A stretch of DNA of 64,000 bases from OMII01 sp947467385 (GTDB lineage: Bacteria; Bdellovibrionota_C; UBA2361; OMII01), in contig JBIKLA010000018.1 in the NCBI GenBank assembly GCA_044360075.1, positions 1 to 64,000 of the forward strand. Reading direction: 5' to 3'. The position numbers were made by a program, and so were the translations under genes. This document shows, one piece after another, positions 9,916 to 17,650 of the stretch. The first letter of the stretch is position 1. Each line of letters opens with the position of its first letter. The notes beneath the pieces are model-generated. The model did not search any database and was not told the origin of the DNA. It worked only from the letters and a program-made list of their open reading frames with translations.

Positions 9916-11313
9916 TTAACGAGATGCCGGCTTGCGCTTTGCCGCCTCGGCCAAGAGCCTCTCGCGCTCGTTAATCGACGGGTCGTCCAGAACCAGCTCC
10001 TCGAGCTCCTTAAGCAGCGCACCCATGGCCGGCCCCGGCTTCATTCCGAGCTCGATCAGGTCCGCTCCCGTTACGGCGAGCTTGCCGTACGCCGGGCCCG
10101 CGAGGCGTTCCTGCTCGGCCTTGAGCAAGGCATCGAATCCATCGGCCACAGCCTGGAACTCCTCGGCTGGCATGAGCGGGGGCGCGTCAGCCTCCTTGAA
10201 GCTGCGCCAACGGGGCAGGCTCTCGCCGAGGTCGCGCATGAGGCGCCGCACCCCCGAGGCGCCGCAGTCAAGCGGGCGCATGTGGTGGCGAACGATCGAT
10301 GCAATGGTGTCCGTGTTGTCACGTGAGAAGCGCAATGAGTGCATCCGCTCCCGGGCAAGCTTTTCGCTCACGACCTCATGCTGGTAGAAGTGGCGATCGC
10401 CCCTGTCGTCGACCGAAAGGGTGTGAGGCTTTCCGACGTCGTGAAAGAGCGCGGCCCAGCGCATGATCGGATCATGGGGCGACCGCTCAAGTACCCACAT
10501 CGTGTGCTCGAAGACATCATGCTTATGGAAACGGTTCTGCTCGAAGCCGATGGCGGGAATGAGCTCGGGTACGGTAAACGGCAGCGCTCCAATCTCCTTG
10601 ATGCATTGGAATCCAGCGTGTGGATGGGGACTCATGAGAATGGCTTGGAGCTCAACACGGATCCGCTCGGGGCTCACGCCTGCGAGTCGATCAGCGAGCT
10701 GGGCGGCGGCCGCGAGCGCCTCCGCGTCTAGCGAGCGGCCCTGTGCGGGGCCGAACCTGGCCATGCGCAGTATTCGAAGTGGGTCCTCCCCAAAGCGCCG
10801 GGCCGCATCGCCGACCGCGCGCAGGCGTCCCTCTCGAATATCTACTATCGCGTTGAGCGGGTCGACGATCTTCTCGGAAAACATGTCGAAAGCGATCGCA
10901 TTGATTGTGAAGTCGCGACCAGAGAGGTCCGTCTCGATATCGTGTGCCGGCGTGTGTACATCCCGCTCGCTTGGAACGCGGAACGTGGTGACTTCGACGT
11001 GCGTCTCGCCGATGACCGCCAGGATGGTGCCGTGCTGAAGCCCTGTGTCCACGGTCTTGATGCCATGCCGGTGGCAGCGAGCGCGAACTTCCGGAGCCTC
11101 CAGGTTAGTTGCAAGATCGAGGTCAGTTCCGCTAAGGCCGTAAAATGCGTCACGGACAGAGCCCCCGACCAGGTACAGCTCGGCCGGCATGAGCGCCACG
11201 GAGAGGGCCTTCAGGGCAGGGATATGGATGACCGCCGATAGCTGCGCCGTTGCGTCAGCTTGGCTGAGCACGGGGGTCGAGGAAGTTGTACCAGGAGGAC
11301 GGAATCTTTCCAT
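9916..11313 (-). CDS. cca: CCA tRNA nucleotidyltransferase / poly(A)-polymerase-like, with HD domain
   Basis: A class II nucleotidyltransferase that adds or repairs the CCA end of tRNA. The palm motif LVGGSVRD is at residues 48-55 and the metal-binding DLD at 64-66 (GTDLDLAT), followed by the HDFTINAIA-like block GRDFTINAIAFD. The RNA-binding helices follow, then an HD domain (LFHDVGKPHT) and IVRHHMRP. Multi-activity bacterial CCA enzymes have this NTase-HD order. The ATG at 11313 overlaps the upstream HNH gene by 59 bases and has no good ribosome site; a GTG at 11271 is an alternative start. Confidence 0.93.
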   Translation of the reverse strand: MERFRPPGTTSSTPVLSQADATAQLSAVIHIPALKALSVALMPAELYLVGGSVRDAFYGLSGTDLDLATNLEAPEVRARCHRHGIKTVDTGLQHGTILAVIGETHVEVTTFRVPSERDVHTPAHDIETDLSGRDFTINAIAFDMFSEKIVDPLNAIVDIREGRLRAVGDAARRFGEDPLRILRMARFGPAQGRSLDAEALAAAAQLADRLAGVSPERIRVELQAILMSPHPHAGFQCIKEIGALPFTVPELIPAIGFEQNRFHKHDVFEHTMWVLERSPHDPIMRWAALFHDVGKPHTLSVDDRGDRHFYQHEVVSEKLARERMHSLRFSRDNTDTIASIVRHHMRPLDCGASGVRRLMRDLGESLPRWRSFKEADAPPLMPAEEFQAVADGFDALLKAEQERLAGPAYGKLAVTGADLIELGMKPGPAMGALLKELEELVLDDPSINERERLLAEAAKRKPASR

Positions 11314-11773
11314 GCAGTTTAATATTGAGGACGGGCAGCCAGTCGGGCTTGTGCGGCTTCGAAAGGAGCTTCATGTGCGCCTCCTTCGGGGTCCTGCCGC
11401 CCTTCTTTCTGTTGCAGGTTCCGCATGCGCACACGATATTTTCCCACGTGGTTTTTCCCCCCTGGCTGCGGGGAATCACGTGGTCGAGCGTGGCCTCCTT
11501 CGAGGTCAGCTCGCGCTGGCAATACTGGCATTGAAAGCGGTCGCGAGCCAACACGTTGGCTCTTGAGAGGGGAGGACTGCGCCGGCCGGCCCTGAAAAAC
11601 CGCACCAGCTTCACAACGGCTGGGGCCTTGATTGCAATTGATACCGAGCGGATGTGATGGTCGTACTCCTCTATGATTTCCACCTTTCCGAGGAAGAACA
11701 GGCAGACGGCATTTTGCCAAGAGATGACTCTGAGGGGCTCGTAGGAGGCGCTCACCAAAAGTACCGGACTCAT
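11255..11773 (-). CDS. HNH endonuclease-family protein
   Basis: A 172-residue protein of the widespread stand-alone HNH group. Zinc-binding pairs CQYC (82-85) and CGTC (117-120) flank the active-site residues LDHVIPRSQGG (Asp97-His98) and Asn112. The N-terminal VLLVSASYEPLRVISWQNAV block is typical of this group, often annotated as HNH endonuclease without a known cellular role. It is followed by the overlapping nucleotidyltransferase gene. It may be a DNA-repair or housekeeping nuclease rather than a mobile one, since no intron or intein surrounds it. Confidence 0.9.
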   Translation of the reverse strand: MSPVLLVSASYEPLRVISWQNAVCLFFLGKVEIIEEYDHHIRSVSIAIKAPAVVKLVRFFRAGRRSPPLSRANVLARDRFQCQYCQRELTSKEATLDHVIPRSQGGKTTWENIVCACGTCNRKKGGRTPKEAHMKLLSKPHKPDWLPVLNIKLHGKIPSSWYNFLDPRAQPS

Positions 11774-11914
11774 ACCCTTAAAAGGGATAAACCTAGGTAA
11801 ACAGCTAATTTTTACTCTACTCTTCCAGTATCAATAGTGTCGGTAGGTTACGCAAGTAAGATGTCTAGGTATGATAACTGCTCGCAAAAACAAGCATTAA
11901 TCGGGGTGGTTACC

Positions 11915-11943
11915 TTGACACTGAAGGGTCTTACCTTTATTTT
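11915..11943 (+). promoter_or_regulatory. Sigma-70 promoter for tRNA-Ile/tRNA-Ala
   Basis: A perfect -35 hexamer TTGACA (11915-11920) is separated by 17 bases from TATTTT (11938-11943), ending 18 bases before the first base of tRNA-Ile. Spacing and position suit a primary sigma-factor promoter driving the tRNA pair. Confidence 0.8.
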
Positions 11944-11961
11944 CCGGGTCTTGCAGCGGAG

Positions 11962-12038
11962 GGGCCAGTAGCTCAGCTGGTTAGAGTACACGCCTGATAA
12001 GCGTGAGGTCGGTAGTTCGAGTCTACCCTGGCCCACCA
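11962..12038 (+). tRNA. tRNA-Ile (GAT)
   Basis: A complete 77-base tRNA with encoded CCA. The acceptor GGGCCAG pairs with CTGGCCC, the D-loop reads AGCTGGTTA, the anticodon loop CTGATAA gives anticodon GAT, and the T-arm GGTAG-TTCGAGT-CTACC is intact. In many bacteria this tRNA and the next one sit in the 16S-23S spacer, but no rRNA flanks them here. Confidence 0.97.
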
Positions 12039-12198
12039 TTATTCCCATTCCGATGGCGGCAAAGCGCGCATGCGCCGGCTGCCGGGGGAGATGCTCCAAG
12101 CAGAGACGGGCGACGTTCCTCGCGTTTGGCGCGGCGCTTGGCTTTGCGAGAGTTTGAGGGCACAATGCAGCCGCTGCATCGGCAGCTTCATTAATCGT

Positions 12199-12274
12199 GG
12201 GCCTGTAGCTCAGTTGGTAGAGCACTAGCCTTGCAAGCTAGGGGTCCAGAGTTCGAATCTCTGCAGGTCCACCA
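12199..12274 (+). tRNA. tRNA-Ala (TGC)
   Basis: A complete 76-base tRNA with encoded CCA. The acceptor GGGCCTG pairs with CAGGTCC (one G-T), the D-loop AGTTGGTA is standard, the anticodon loop CTTGCAA gives TGC, and the T-arm is CCAGA-TTCGAAT-CTCTG. It lies 160 bases after tRNA-Ile, on the same strand and probably in the same transcript. Confidence 0.97.
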
Positions 12275-13359
12275 CGATAACCTCTCATCCTCTTCAGTCC
12301 TTCCCTGTTGTTTTCTTCTGCGATGCCTCTGGCTCACGAAAAAGCTCTGCTGTGCTGCGGCTCGCCGTGTCTCTCATAGCCGCGCCCCGCCATCGCGCTT
12401 TAGCAGCACGTTTTAGCAGCGCGTTGGTCTCGGGCGAAATGTCTGGGAGCGAAGAGGTTGGAACTGGGCGGCTGCTCTTGAGAGAGAGCCGAGATCGCAT
12501 CCAGAGGCTCCGCCAGGGGAGCGGAGAGATGGGCTGATGAGGCTAGGGCATATGTAGGGTGCCTCTGGATGCGGCGGCATTTACTTCATCCTTTCTGCTT
12601 TCCTCCTATTAACAAAAATGAAAATTCATCGTTTCGGGGCTGATGTAACCACCATCCCGGCACTGGATGTGCGCGAGACGGAGGAAAACATCGGTGGCGT
12701 ATTTGGCGTCACTGAGAAACTCAGTGCGCCTGCTGGGAACGGGGCTGTCCCAGCGCGGGCTATTAACGGAACAGAGCTCCCTTGCCATGCGTGTCGGCAC
12801 GGTCGCTCTGCTCCAGGTTCCGTCGTTGGGGCGCGACAGGAACCAATTGGCTTCGTTGCTAGAACTGCTCAGGTCACATGGACGGATGTCCGTGTGAGAG
12901 CACTTCTCATCCTCTGCAGTACAATTGGCATGTGAGATATCGATAATGAGGGAGCGTCGCTTTGGGGCCGGAGCAGCACTGTCCGCTGTGAGCATCTTGT
13001 TCGGGGCTGCTACTTTTGAAAACTGCGACTTCATACTGCTTACAACCTCACTTGAGCATGCGCGCTCAATATCCTTCCTTGGGCAAGGTTCGCGCCAACA
13101 ACGGTGCCGTTGCTGGTTTCAGGCACTTAGGGAATGGCGAGGTGCCCGCATGCAGAAGCCTCCTTCCCGTTGCTCTGAAAAAAGTTGCGCCAGAAATGTG
13201 CAGATGCGCAACGCTCAGGGGATTTCGTAGGCCAAGCTCCGCGAAGGAGCGGAGGGCGGGGCCGACTGGCGATTTTTGTGCGCTTCGTTGGGGGGACCCC
13301 CGGTCATCGGGCAGCGGGGGTGCCGCCAATACACTGTGACCCGTGGCTCCCAAAAATGA
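12275..13359. other. Gene-poor kilobase after the tRNA pair
   Basis: No 23S rRNA or recognisable gene follows the tRNAs. The only reading frame with tolerable codon use is the minus-strand 141-codon frame annotated separately. The rest shows short overlapping frames on both strands without ribosome sites. The region may be decayed coding DNA; I see no IS ends, repeats or CRISPR structure in it. Confidence 0.5.
12609..13034 (-). CDS. Possible 141-residue Cys-rich protein, doubtful
   Basis: An open frame of 141 codons, ATG to TAA, with reasonably GC-rich third positions and several cysteines. There is no signal peptide, and the nearest Shine-Dalgarno-like GAGG is too far from the start. Its end (CRDGGYISPET) faintly echoes the CYADGAYVSPES segment of the secreted Cys-rich protein encoded 400 bases away on the same strand, so it may be a decayed relative. 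I cannot exclude a chance frame. Confidence 0.3.
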   Translation of the reverse strand: MKSQFSKVAAPNKMLTADSAAPAPKRRSLIIDISHANCTAEDEKCSHTDIRPCDLSSSSNEANWFLSRPNDGTWSRATVPTRMARELCSVNSPRWDSPVPSRRTEFLSDAKYATDVFLRLAHIQCRDGGYISPETMNFHFC

Positions 13360-13399
13360 GCTGGCCTGCCCGAGCGTGAGGTGACTCGAGCAGGCCAGC
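13360..13399 (-). terminator. Rho-independent terminator of the Cys-rich secreted protein gene
   Basis: A 10-base perfect inverted repeat, GCTGGCCTGC with GCAGGCCAGC, carries an inner 4-base stem CGAG/CTCG. On the minus strand it is followed by TCATTTTT. It starts 22 bases after the stop codon of the gene at 13422-13871. Confidence 0.85.
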
Positions 13400-13421
13400 G
13401 ATTGTGCGAGTCTACTTCTCC

Positions 13422-13871
13422 TTAATCCTTGCTGCCACGGCCGCGATTGCCGTTCTTGCTGCCATTCTGGCTCTTGCCGTTGGCACCCGCATCCCACGGG
13501 AATCCGCCGTCGGCGTAGCAGGTCTCGTCCTCAGCATCCGCCAGGGCATTCCTGTAGTCGCGGAGCGACGAGGGATCAACCAGCCCTATTTTTATGAGGG
13601 TTTTGAGGGTCGGATACAGCTTTCTGCGGGCACGGGCGAAGCAGGCGTAGCAGCTCGCTTCAGAGTAGTCGTCATAGCACAGGTCTGAAACCGCCAGAGC
13701 CACGCTCTCTGGCGAGACGTACGCGCCGTCTGCGTAGCACGATAGCCCGTTGAGGGCATCCGACACCTCATCAGCGGAGCACACCTCTTGGGCATGTGCG
13801 TCCGTTGCGGGGCATTGGAAGAGGATTGCGGCGGCGCTCAGGGCGCCAAAAAGAAACGAACGTGCCTTCAT
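13422..13871 (-). CDS. Secreted Cys-rich small protein, unknown function
   Basis: A 149-residue protein with a clear signal peptide (MKARSFLFGALSAAAILFQ, cleavage near AHA-QE). The mature part carries about eight cysteines in CSADEV, LSCYADG, DLCYDD, SCYACF and ETCYADG contexts, with CYADG twice, suggesting a disulfide-rich periplasmic or extracellular fold with an internal duplication. The C-terminus is Gly/Asn/Lys-rich and likely disordered. The frame opens 26 codons earlier, but the ATG at 13871 fits the signal peptide. A strong terminator follows. No family recognised. Confidence 0.75.
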   Translation of the reverse strand: MKARSFLFGALSAAAILFQCPATDAHAQEVCSADEVSDALNGLSCYADGAYVSPESVALAVSDLCYDDYSEASCYACFARARRKLYPTLKTLIKIGLVDPSSLRDYRNALADAEDETCYADGGFPWDAGANGKSQNGSKNGNRGRGSKD

Positions 13872-14085
13872 ACAACTAAAACCTCGTGAAAGGGGTTGGC
13901 TATTATATCCTGTCCTTGAGCAAGGTTCGGACCACCCCAGCGCCCACAACTGGAATCAGTAACTTGTGCTAGGGCTCTCAGGATACGGCTAGAAGGGCAT
14001 ACTGATCGCCATGCACACTTTGCGCAGAACCGCGCTGCCTAAGAGTTTTTGGCAGGTCGGAGATAGCTTCGAGCCGTAGAAGCCC

Positions 14086-15060
14086 CTAGGCCTGCGCGCG
14101 GCTGCGGCTTTGGGCGGCCCGGCGTACGATCTCCTCTGCTGAGGCGCCGGCGAGGATAACGCCGCCTATGATGGCAAACTCAAGCTGGGTCGGGATGTCG
14201 AGCAGCACGATCGCGTTGCGGAGCACCTGCATGAGGGTCGCACCGAGGATCACTCCGGTGATGCTGGATTCGCCGCCCTTAAGGCTGCACCCGCCGAGGA
14301 CCGCGGCAGCGATCGCATAGAGTTCGTAAAAGTTGCCAAAGTCCGAGGGCTGCGCCGAGTTTACGTCGAGGATAAAGAGCATCCCGCCGAATCCTGCTAG
14401 AACCGAGCAGATCACGTAGGCGGCCGTCTTGATGCGACCTGTGCTAATGCCACTAAAGCGAGCCGCGACCTCGTTCCTGCCCACGGCCCGAATGTAGAGG
14501 CCGTAGGTGGTCTTGCTCATGACGAATCCCGCCATGAGCGCCACCGCCGCTGTCACAAGCACCACTGCCGGAATAGCGAAGGGAAGGAATCCAAGCCCCG
14601 AGAAGGAGCCCGTCGTTATGCTGCGAATCGCGTCGTGCTCCATTCCGAAACCCTGCGTCTGGTCTCCCGTGATGCCCCTCGCAATCCCACGGTAAAGCAG
14701 GAGGCCGCACAGCGTCACGATAAAGGGCTGCAGCCCGAGCTTGGTGATGAGTGTTCCGTGAAGCAGCCCCAGGAGGACCGAGAGAGAAACGAGCGCCGCA
14801 AGTGCGGCTGGCCATGGCCAGCCCATCTGGACTACTAGCCAGGGGAGGAGGGTGCCAATGAGGCACACAACCGATCCGATTGAGAGGTCGATGCCGCCGC
14901 ATGTGATGACGAACGAGGCCCCGATGCTGAGCAGGGAAAAGAGCGCCGTTCTTCGCATCAAGTTCTCGATATTGGCCGGAGCGGCGAAGCGATCATTTGC
15001 GGCGTAGATGAACGCGCATGCCACAACGAGCAGAAGGATGAGTCCTAAGTTCTTTTTCAT
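14086..15060 (-). CDS. ABC sugar importer permease (RbsC type)
   Basis: A 324-residue inner-membrane permease of the branched-chain/monosaccharide superfamily, with about eight to ten hydrophobic segments. The segment TCGGIDLSIGSVVCL is the usual GGIDLSVG motif of RbsC/XylH-type permeases. It is the last gene of a three-gene minus-strand operon (binding protein, ATPase, permease), overlapping the ATPase gene by 4 bases. A single permease gene implies a homodimeric channel, as in ribose transport. The sugar is not determined by the sequence. Confidence 0.92.
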   Translation of the reverse strand: MKKNLGLILLLVVACAFIYAANDRFAAPANIENLMRRTALFSLLSIGASFVITCGGIDLSIGSVVCLIGTLLPWLVVQMGWPWPAALAALVSLSVLLGLLHGTLITKLGLQPFIVTLCGLLLYRGIARGITGDQTQGFGMEHDAIRSITTGSFSGLGFLPFAIPAVVLVTAAVALMAGFVMSKTTYGLYIRAVGRNEVAARFSGISTGRIKTAAYVICSVLAGFGGMLFILDVNSAQPSDFGNFYELYAIAAAVLGGCSLKGGESSITGVILGATLMQVLRNAIVLLDIPTQLEFAIIGGVILAGASAEEIVRRAAQSRSRAQA

Positions 15061-16556
15061 GCGGCTTTCCTTGAATGGGGCGAGGCGAGGGACATGATAG
15101 CGTGCTCCGAAAACTCTGACCGCTGGAGCTCGCCCCGAATCTCGCCCTCGCCCATAACAATAACCCTGTCGGAGATGCCCAGAACCTCCTCCAGCTCGCT
15201 CGATACGAAAAGGATCGCAAGCCCCTTGGCCGCAAGCTCAAACAGAAGCGAGTAGATCTCGCGGCGGGCGCCGACATCCACGCCGCGGGTTGGCTCATCG
15301 AGCAACAGCACGCGCGGGTTGGTCGCAAGGCACCTCGCAAGAACGACCTTCTGCTGATTGCCCCCGGAGAGCGCCTGCACCGGCTGATCAATCCCGCTGC
15401 AGCGCACCCTGAGGGCGCTGATGTAGGAGCGCGAGAGCGCCTGCTCTTCCTGGCGGTTGCGCAGCCAACGTTGAGAAGCGGCTGCGAGTCTTGAGAGGTT
15501 GGCGTTCTCACTGACGGAGCACTCGGCGATGATGCCCTGCTCCTTGCGGCCCTCGGGCACGAGCGCGATACCGGCTCGGCAGGCATCGCGCGGGGAGCTG
15601 ATGGTGACAGGCGCTCCGCTAACGGCAATGGCCCCTGCAAGCGCGGGAGAAACTCCGAAGATGCTCTCAAGGAGCGCGCTGCGCCCAGACCCAATAAGGC
15701 CTGCGATGCCCACAACCTCACCGCTTCGCACCAAAAGCGAGCACGGCGCATGCGCAGCGGTGGGCTGAAGCGAGGCGACCTCCAGGGCAATGGGACCGGC
15801 GGGACGCGGGGCGTAGCCGTAGATGTCTCGAAGCTCACGACCAACTATCATGCGGATTAGGCCCTCGCGGCTGAATGGCGCCTCCCGAGCCTCTCCCGAG
15901 TTCGCGCCGTCGCGGAGCGCGACAACGCGATCCGAGATCTCCTGAATTTCGGGGAGGCGGTGAGAAACGTACAGGATCGATATTCCTTCGCTCTTGAGGC
16001 GCCGGATAAGGGCGAGGAGCTCCTGCGCCTCGCCATCGCTTAGGCTTGAGGTGGGCTCGTCGAAAATAAGAAGCTGTGCGTCGTAGGCAAGCACTCGCGC
16101 TATCTCCACGAGCTGTCGCTCGGCCGGTGAGAGCGACGAGACCCGTCGAGATGGCGACAAGCCGACATGGAGCCGCGCCAGCGCAACAGAGGCGATGCGG
16201 CTCATCTCGGCCGCGTCGACGACCCCAAAGCGCCGCGGCTCGCGTCCCAGGCAGATATTCTCAGCAATGGTGAGGTTCTCTGCCAGGCACAGCTCCTGGT
16301 GCACGATCCCGATTCCGGCACTGATCGCGTCACGCGGAGAGGAAAACGCCACGGGCGAGCCGCGCAGAAGAATCTCTCCTGAGTCGGGCTGCGTGATGCC
16401 AGCGATAATTTTTGACAGCGTGCTCTTCCCCGCACCGTTCTCGCCAATGAGTGACACGATCTCACCAGCATCGATTGACAGCGATACATCGCACAGCACA
16501 GGGTTGCTGCCGTATGACTTCGAGATAGAGCGGGCCTCAACGAGCGGAGTCGTCAT
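15057..16556 (-). CDS. ABC sugar importer ATPase (RbsA type, two ATPase domains)
   Basis: A 499-residue protein with two fused nucleotide-binding domains, as in RbsA/MglA. The first has Walker A GENGAGKST and signature LSPAERQLVEIAR, with Walker B LLIFDEPTSSL. The second has a degenerate Walker A, GLIGSGRSAL, but an intact signature LSGGNQQKVVLAR and LLLDEPTRGVD. An altered second Walker A is usual in this family. It overlaps both neighbours by 4 bases, so translation of the three genes is coupled. Confidence 0.95.
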   Translation of the reverse strand: MTTPLVEARSISKSYGSNPVLCDVSLSIDAGEIVSLIGENGAGKSTLSKIIAGITQPDSGEILLRGSPVAFSSPRDAISAGIGIVHQELCLAENLTIAENICLGREPRRFGVVDAAEMSRIASVALARLHVGLSPSRRVSSLSPAERQLVEIARVLAYDAQLLIFDEPTSSLSDGEAQELLALIRRLKSEGISILYVSHRLPEIQEISDRVVALRDGANSGEAREAPFSREGLIRMIVGRELRDIYGYAPRPAGPIALEVASLQPTAAHAPCSLLVRSGEVVGIAGLIGSGRSALLESIFGVSPALAGAIAVSGAPVTISSPRDACRAGIALVPEGRKEQGIIAECSVSENANLSRLAAASQRWLRNRQEEQALSRSYISALRVRCSGIDQPVQALSGGNQQKVVLARCLATNPRVLLLDEPTRGVDVGARREIYSLLFELAAKGLAILFVSSELEEVLGISDRVIVMGEGEIRGELQRSEFSEHAIMSLASPHSRKAA

Positions 16557-17575
16557 GAGCCGAGCTTCTTGCGCAGATCGGACCAGAATGGGTCGACGTT
16601 TGTGCGGTCGATGCGCCGGGCCGGGATGTTGATAAACTTCGATTCCGGGATGACAGCCCGGTTTTCGGCCAGAATCTCTTTGAGCAGCAGAACTGATTGA
16701 AAGCCATACTCATACGGGTTCTGCACAACAGTCCCAGCCACCCATCCGTCTTTGATGCCCTGCAGTGTCTCATCCGCTTCGTCGAACGAAAACGCCTTAA
16801 CACTTCCCAGCTTGCCGCTCTGCTTGAGGGCCTCAAGGCACATTGGGATGTTGTAGCCGAAGAGCCCCACGACGCCGCTGAGGTCAGGATGCCGCAACAT
16901 CGCATCCTCACAGTTGGCTTTCGCCTTGACCCGGTCAAACTGGTCAGTCAGCGTGACGACGATTGAGAAGTTTTCCGCAGACAGCTCCTGGCCTGGGGGA
17001 TCGTAGCGGCTTGAGTCGAAGCTCCGGCCGAGCACCTCGTCGATAACGCCCTGCCTGCGCTTGCGCGCGTTATCCTGCTCTAGTCGTCCAACAAAGATCG
17101 CAAGCTTTCCGCCCTGTGGCAGGGATTCCTTGATCAGTTCGCCTACCATGCGTCCGGCCTGATAGTTATCCATTCCGACGTAGGCGAGGCGATTCGTGTT
17201 CGGCGCGTCGGAGTCCTGCGTGATGAGGTTGGTCTGAGCCGCGGTGTCATTGATAAAGCTGGACTGGTTCGCCGAATCGATCAGGCTGATAGCCACTCCG
17301 TCAACGCCGCGAATGAGAAGATCCTCAACGATCCTCTTCTGGTCCGCGATGCCCTCAGCGGGCATATGTACCGAGACTCGCACCCCGAGATCCTTGCCAG
17401 CCGCCTCGGCACCCGCCTTGGCGATCGTCCAGAATGCAGCGATGCCGTTGGTGATGTAGGCGATGTGGGGACCGCCTTGCCGGGACTGGGGGCTCTTCTT
17501 GCAGCCGGCCGAGACCAGCGAGCAGCAGAGCACCGCTGCGACGAAAAGAGAGGGGAGCAGGAGATTTCTTCGCAT
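16553..17575 (-). CDS. ABC sugar importer substrate-binding lipoprotein (Peripla_BP_4 type)
   Basis: A 340-residue lipoprotein whose signal peptide ends in lipobox SAGC (Cys25). The mature domain has the periplasmic sugar-binding fold: the first strand HIAYITNGIAAFW, then GVDGVAISLIDS, AYVGMDNYQAGRMVGELI and KAFSFDEADETLQGI, all typical of ribose/galactose-binding proteins. Being first in the operon and lipid-anchored fits an importer. No regulator or catabolic kinase adjoins, so the substrate stays open. The ATG has no strong Shine-Dalgarno sequence. Confidence 0.93.
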   Translation of the reverse strand: MRRNLLLPSLFVAAVLCCSLVSAGCKKSPQSRQGGPHIAYITNGIAAFWTIAKAGAEAAGKDLGVRVSVHMPAEGIADQKRIVEDLLIRGVDGVAISLIDSANQSSFINDTAAQTNLITQDSDAPNTNRLAYVGMDNYQAGRMVGELIKESLPQGGKLAIFVGRLEQDNARKRRQGVIDEVLGRSFDSSRYDPPGQELSAENFSIVVTLTDQFDRVKAKANCEDAMLRHPDLSGVVGLFGYNIPMCLEALKQSGKLGSVKAFSFDEADETLQGIKDGWVAGTVVQNPYEYGFQSVLLLKEILAENRAVIPESKFINIPARRIDRTNVDPFWSDLRKKLGS

Positions 17576-17650
17576 GGCGCGGATTATGCGTCATTCGGCA
17601 TGGGAAGTCAGCCGCTTAGTTCGCAGCAGCAGGCCTTGGGCGGAGGCCAT

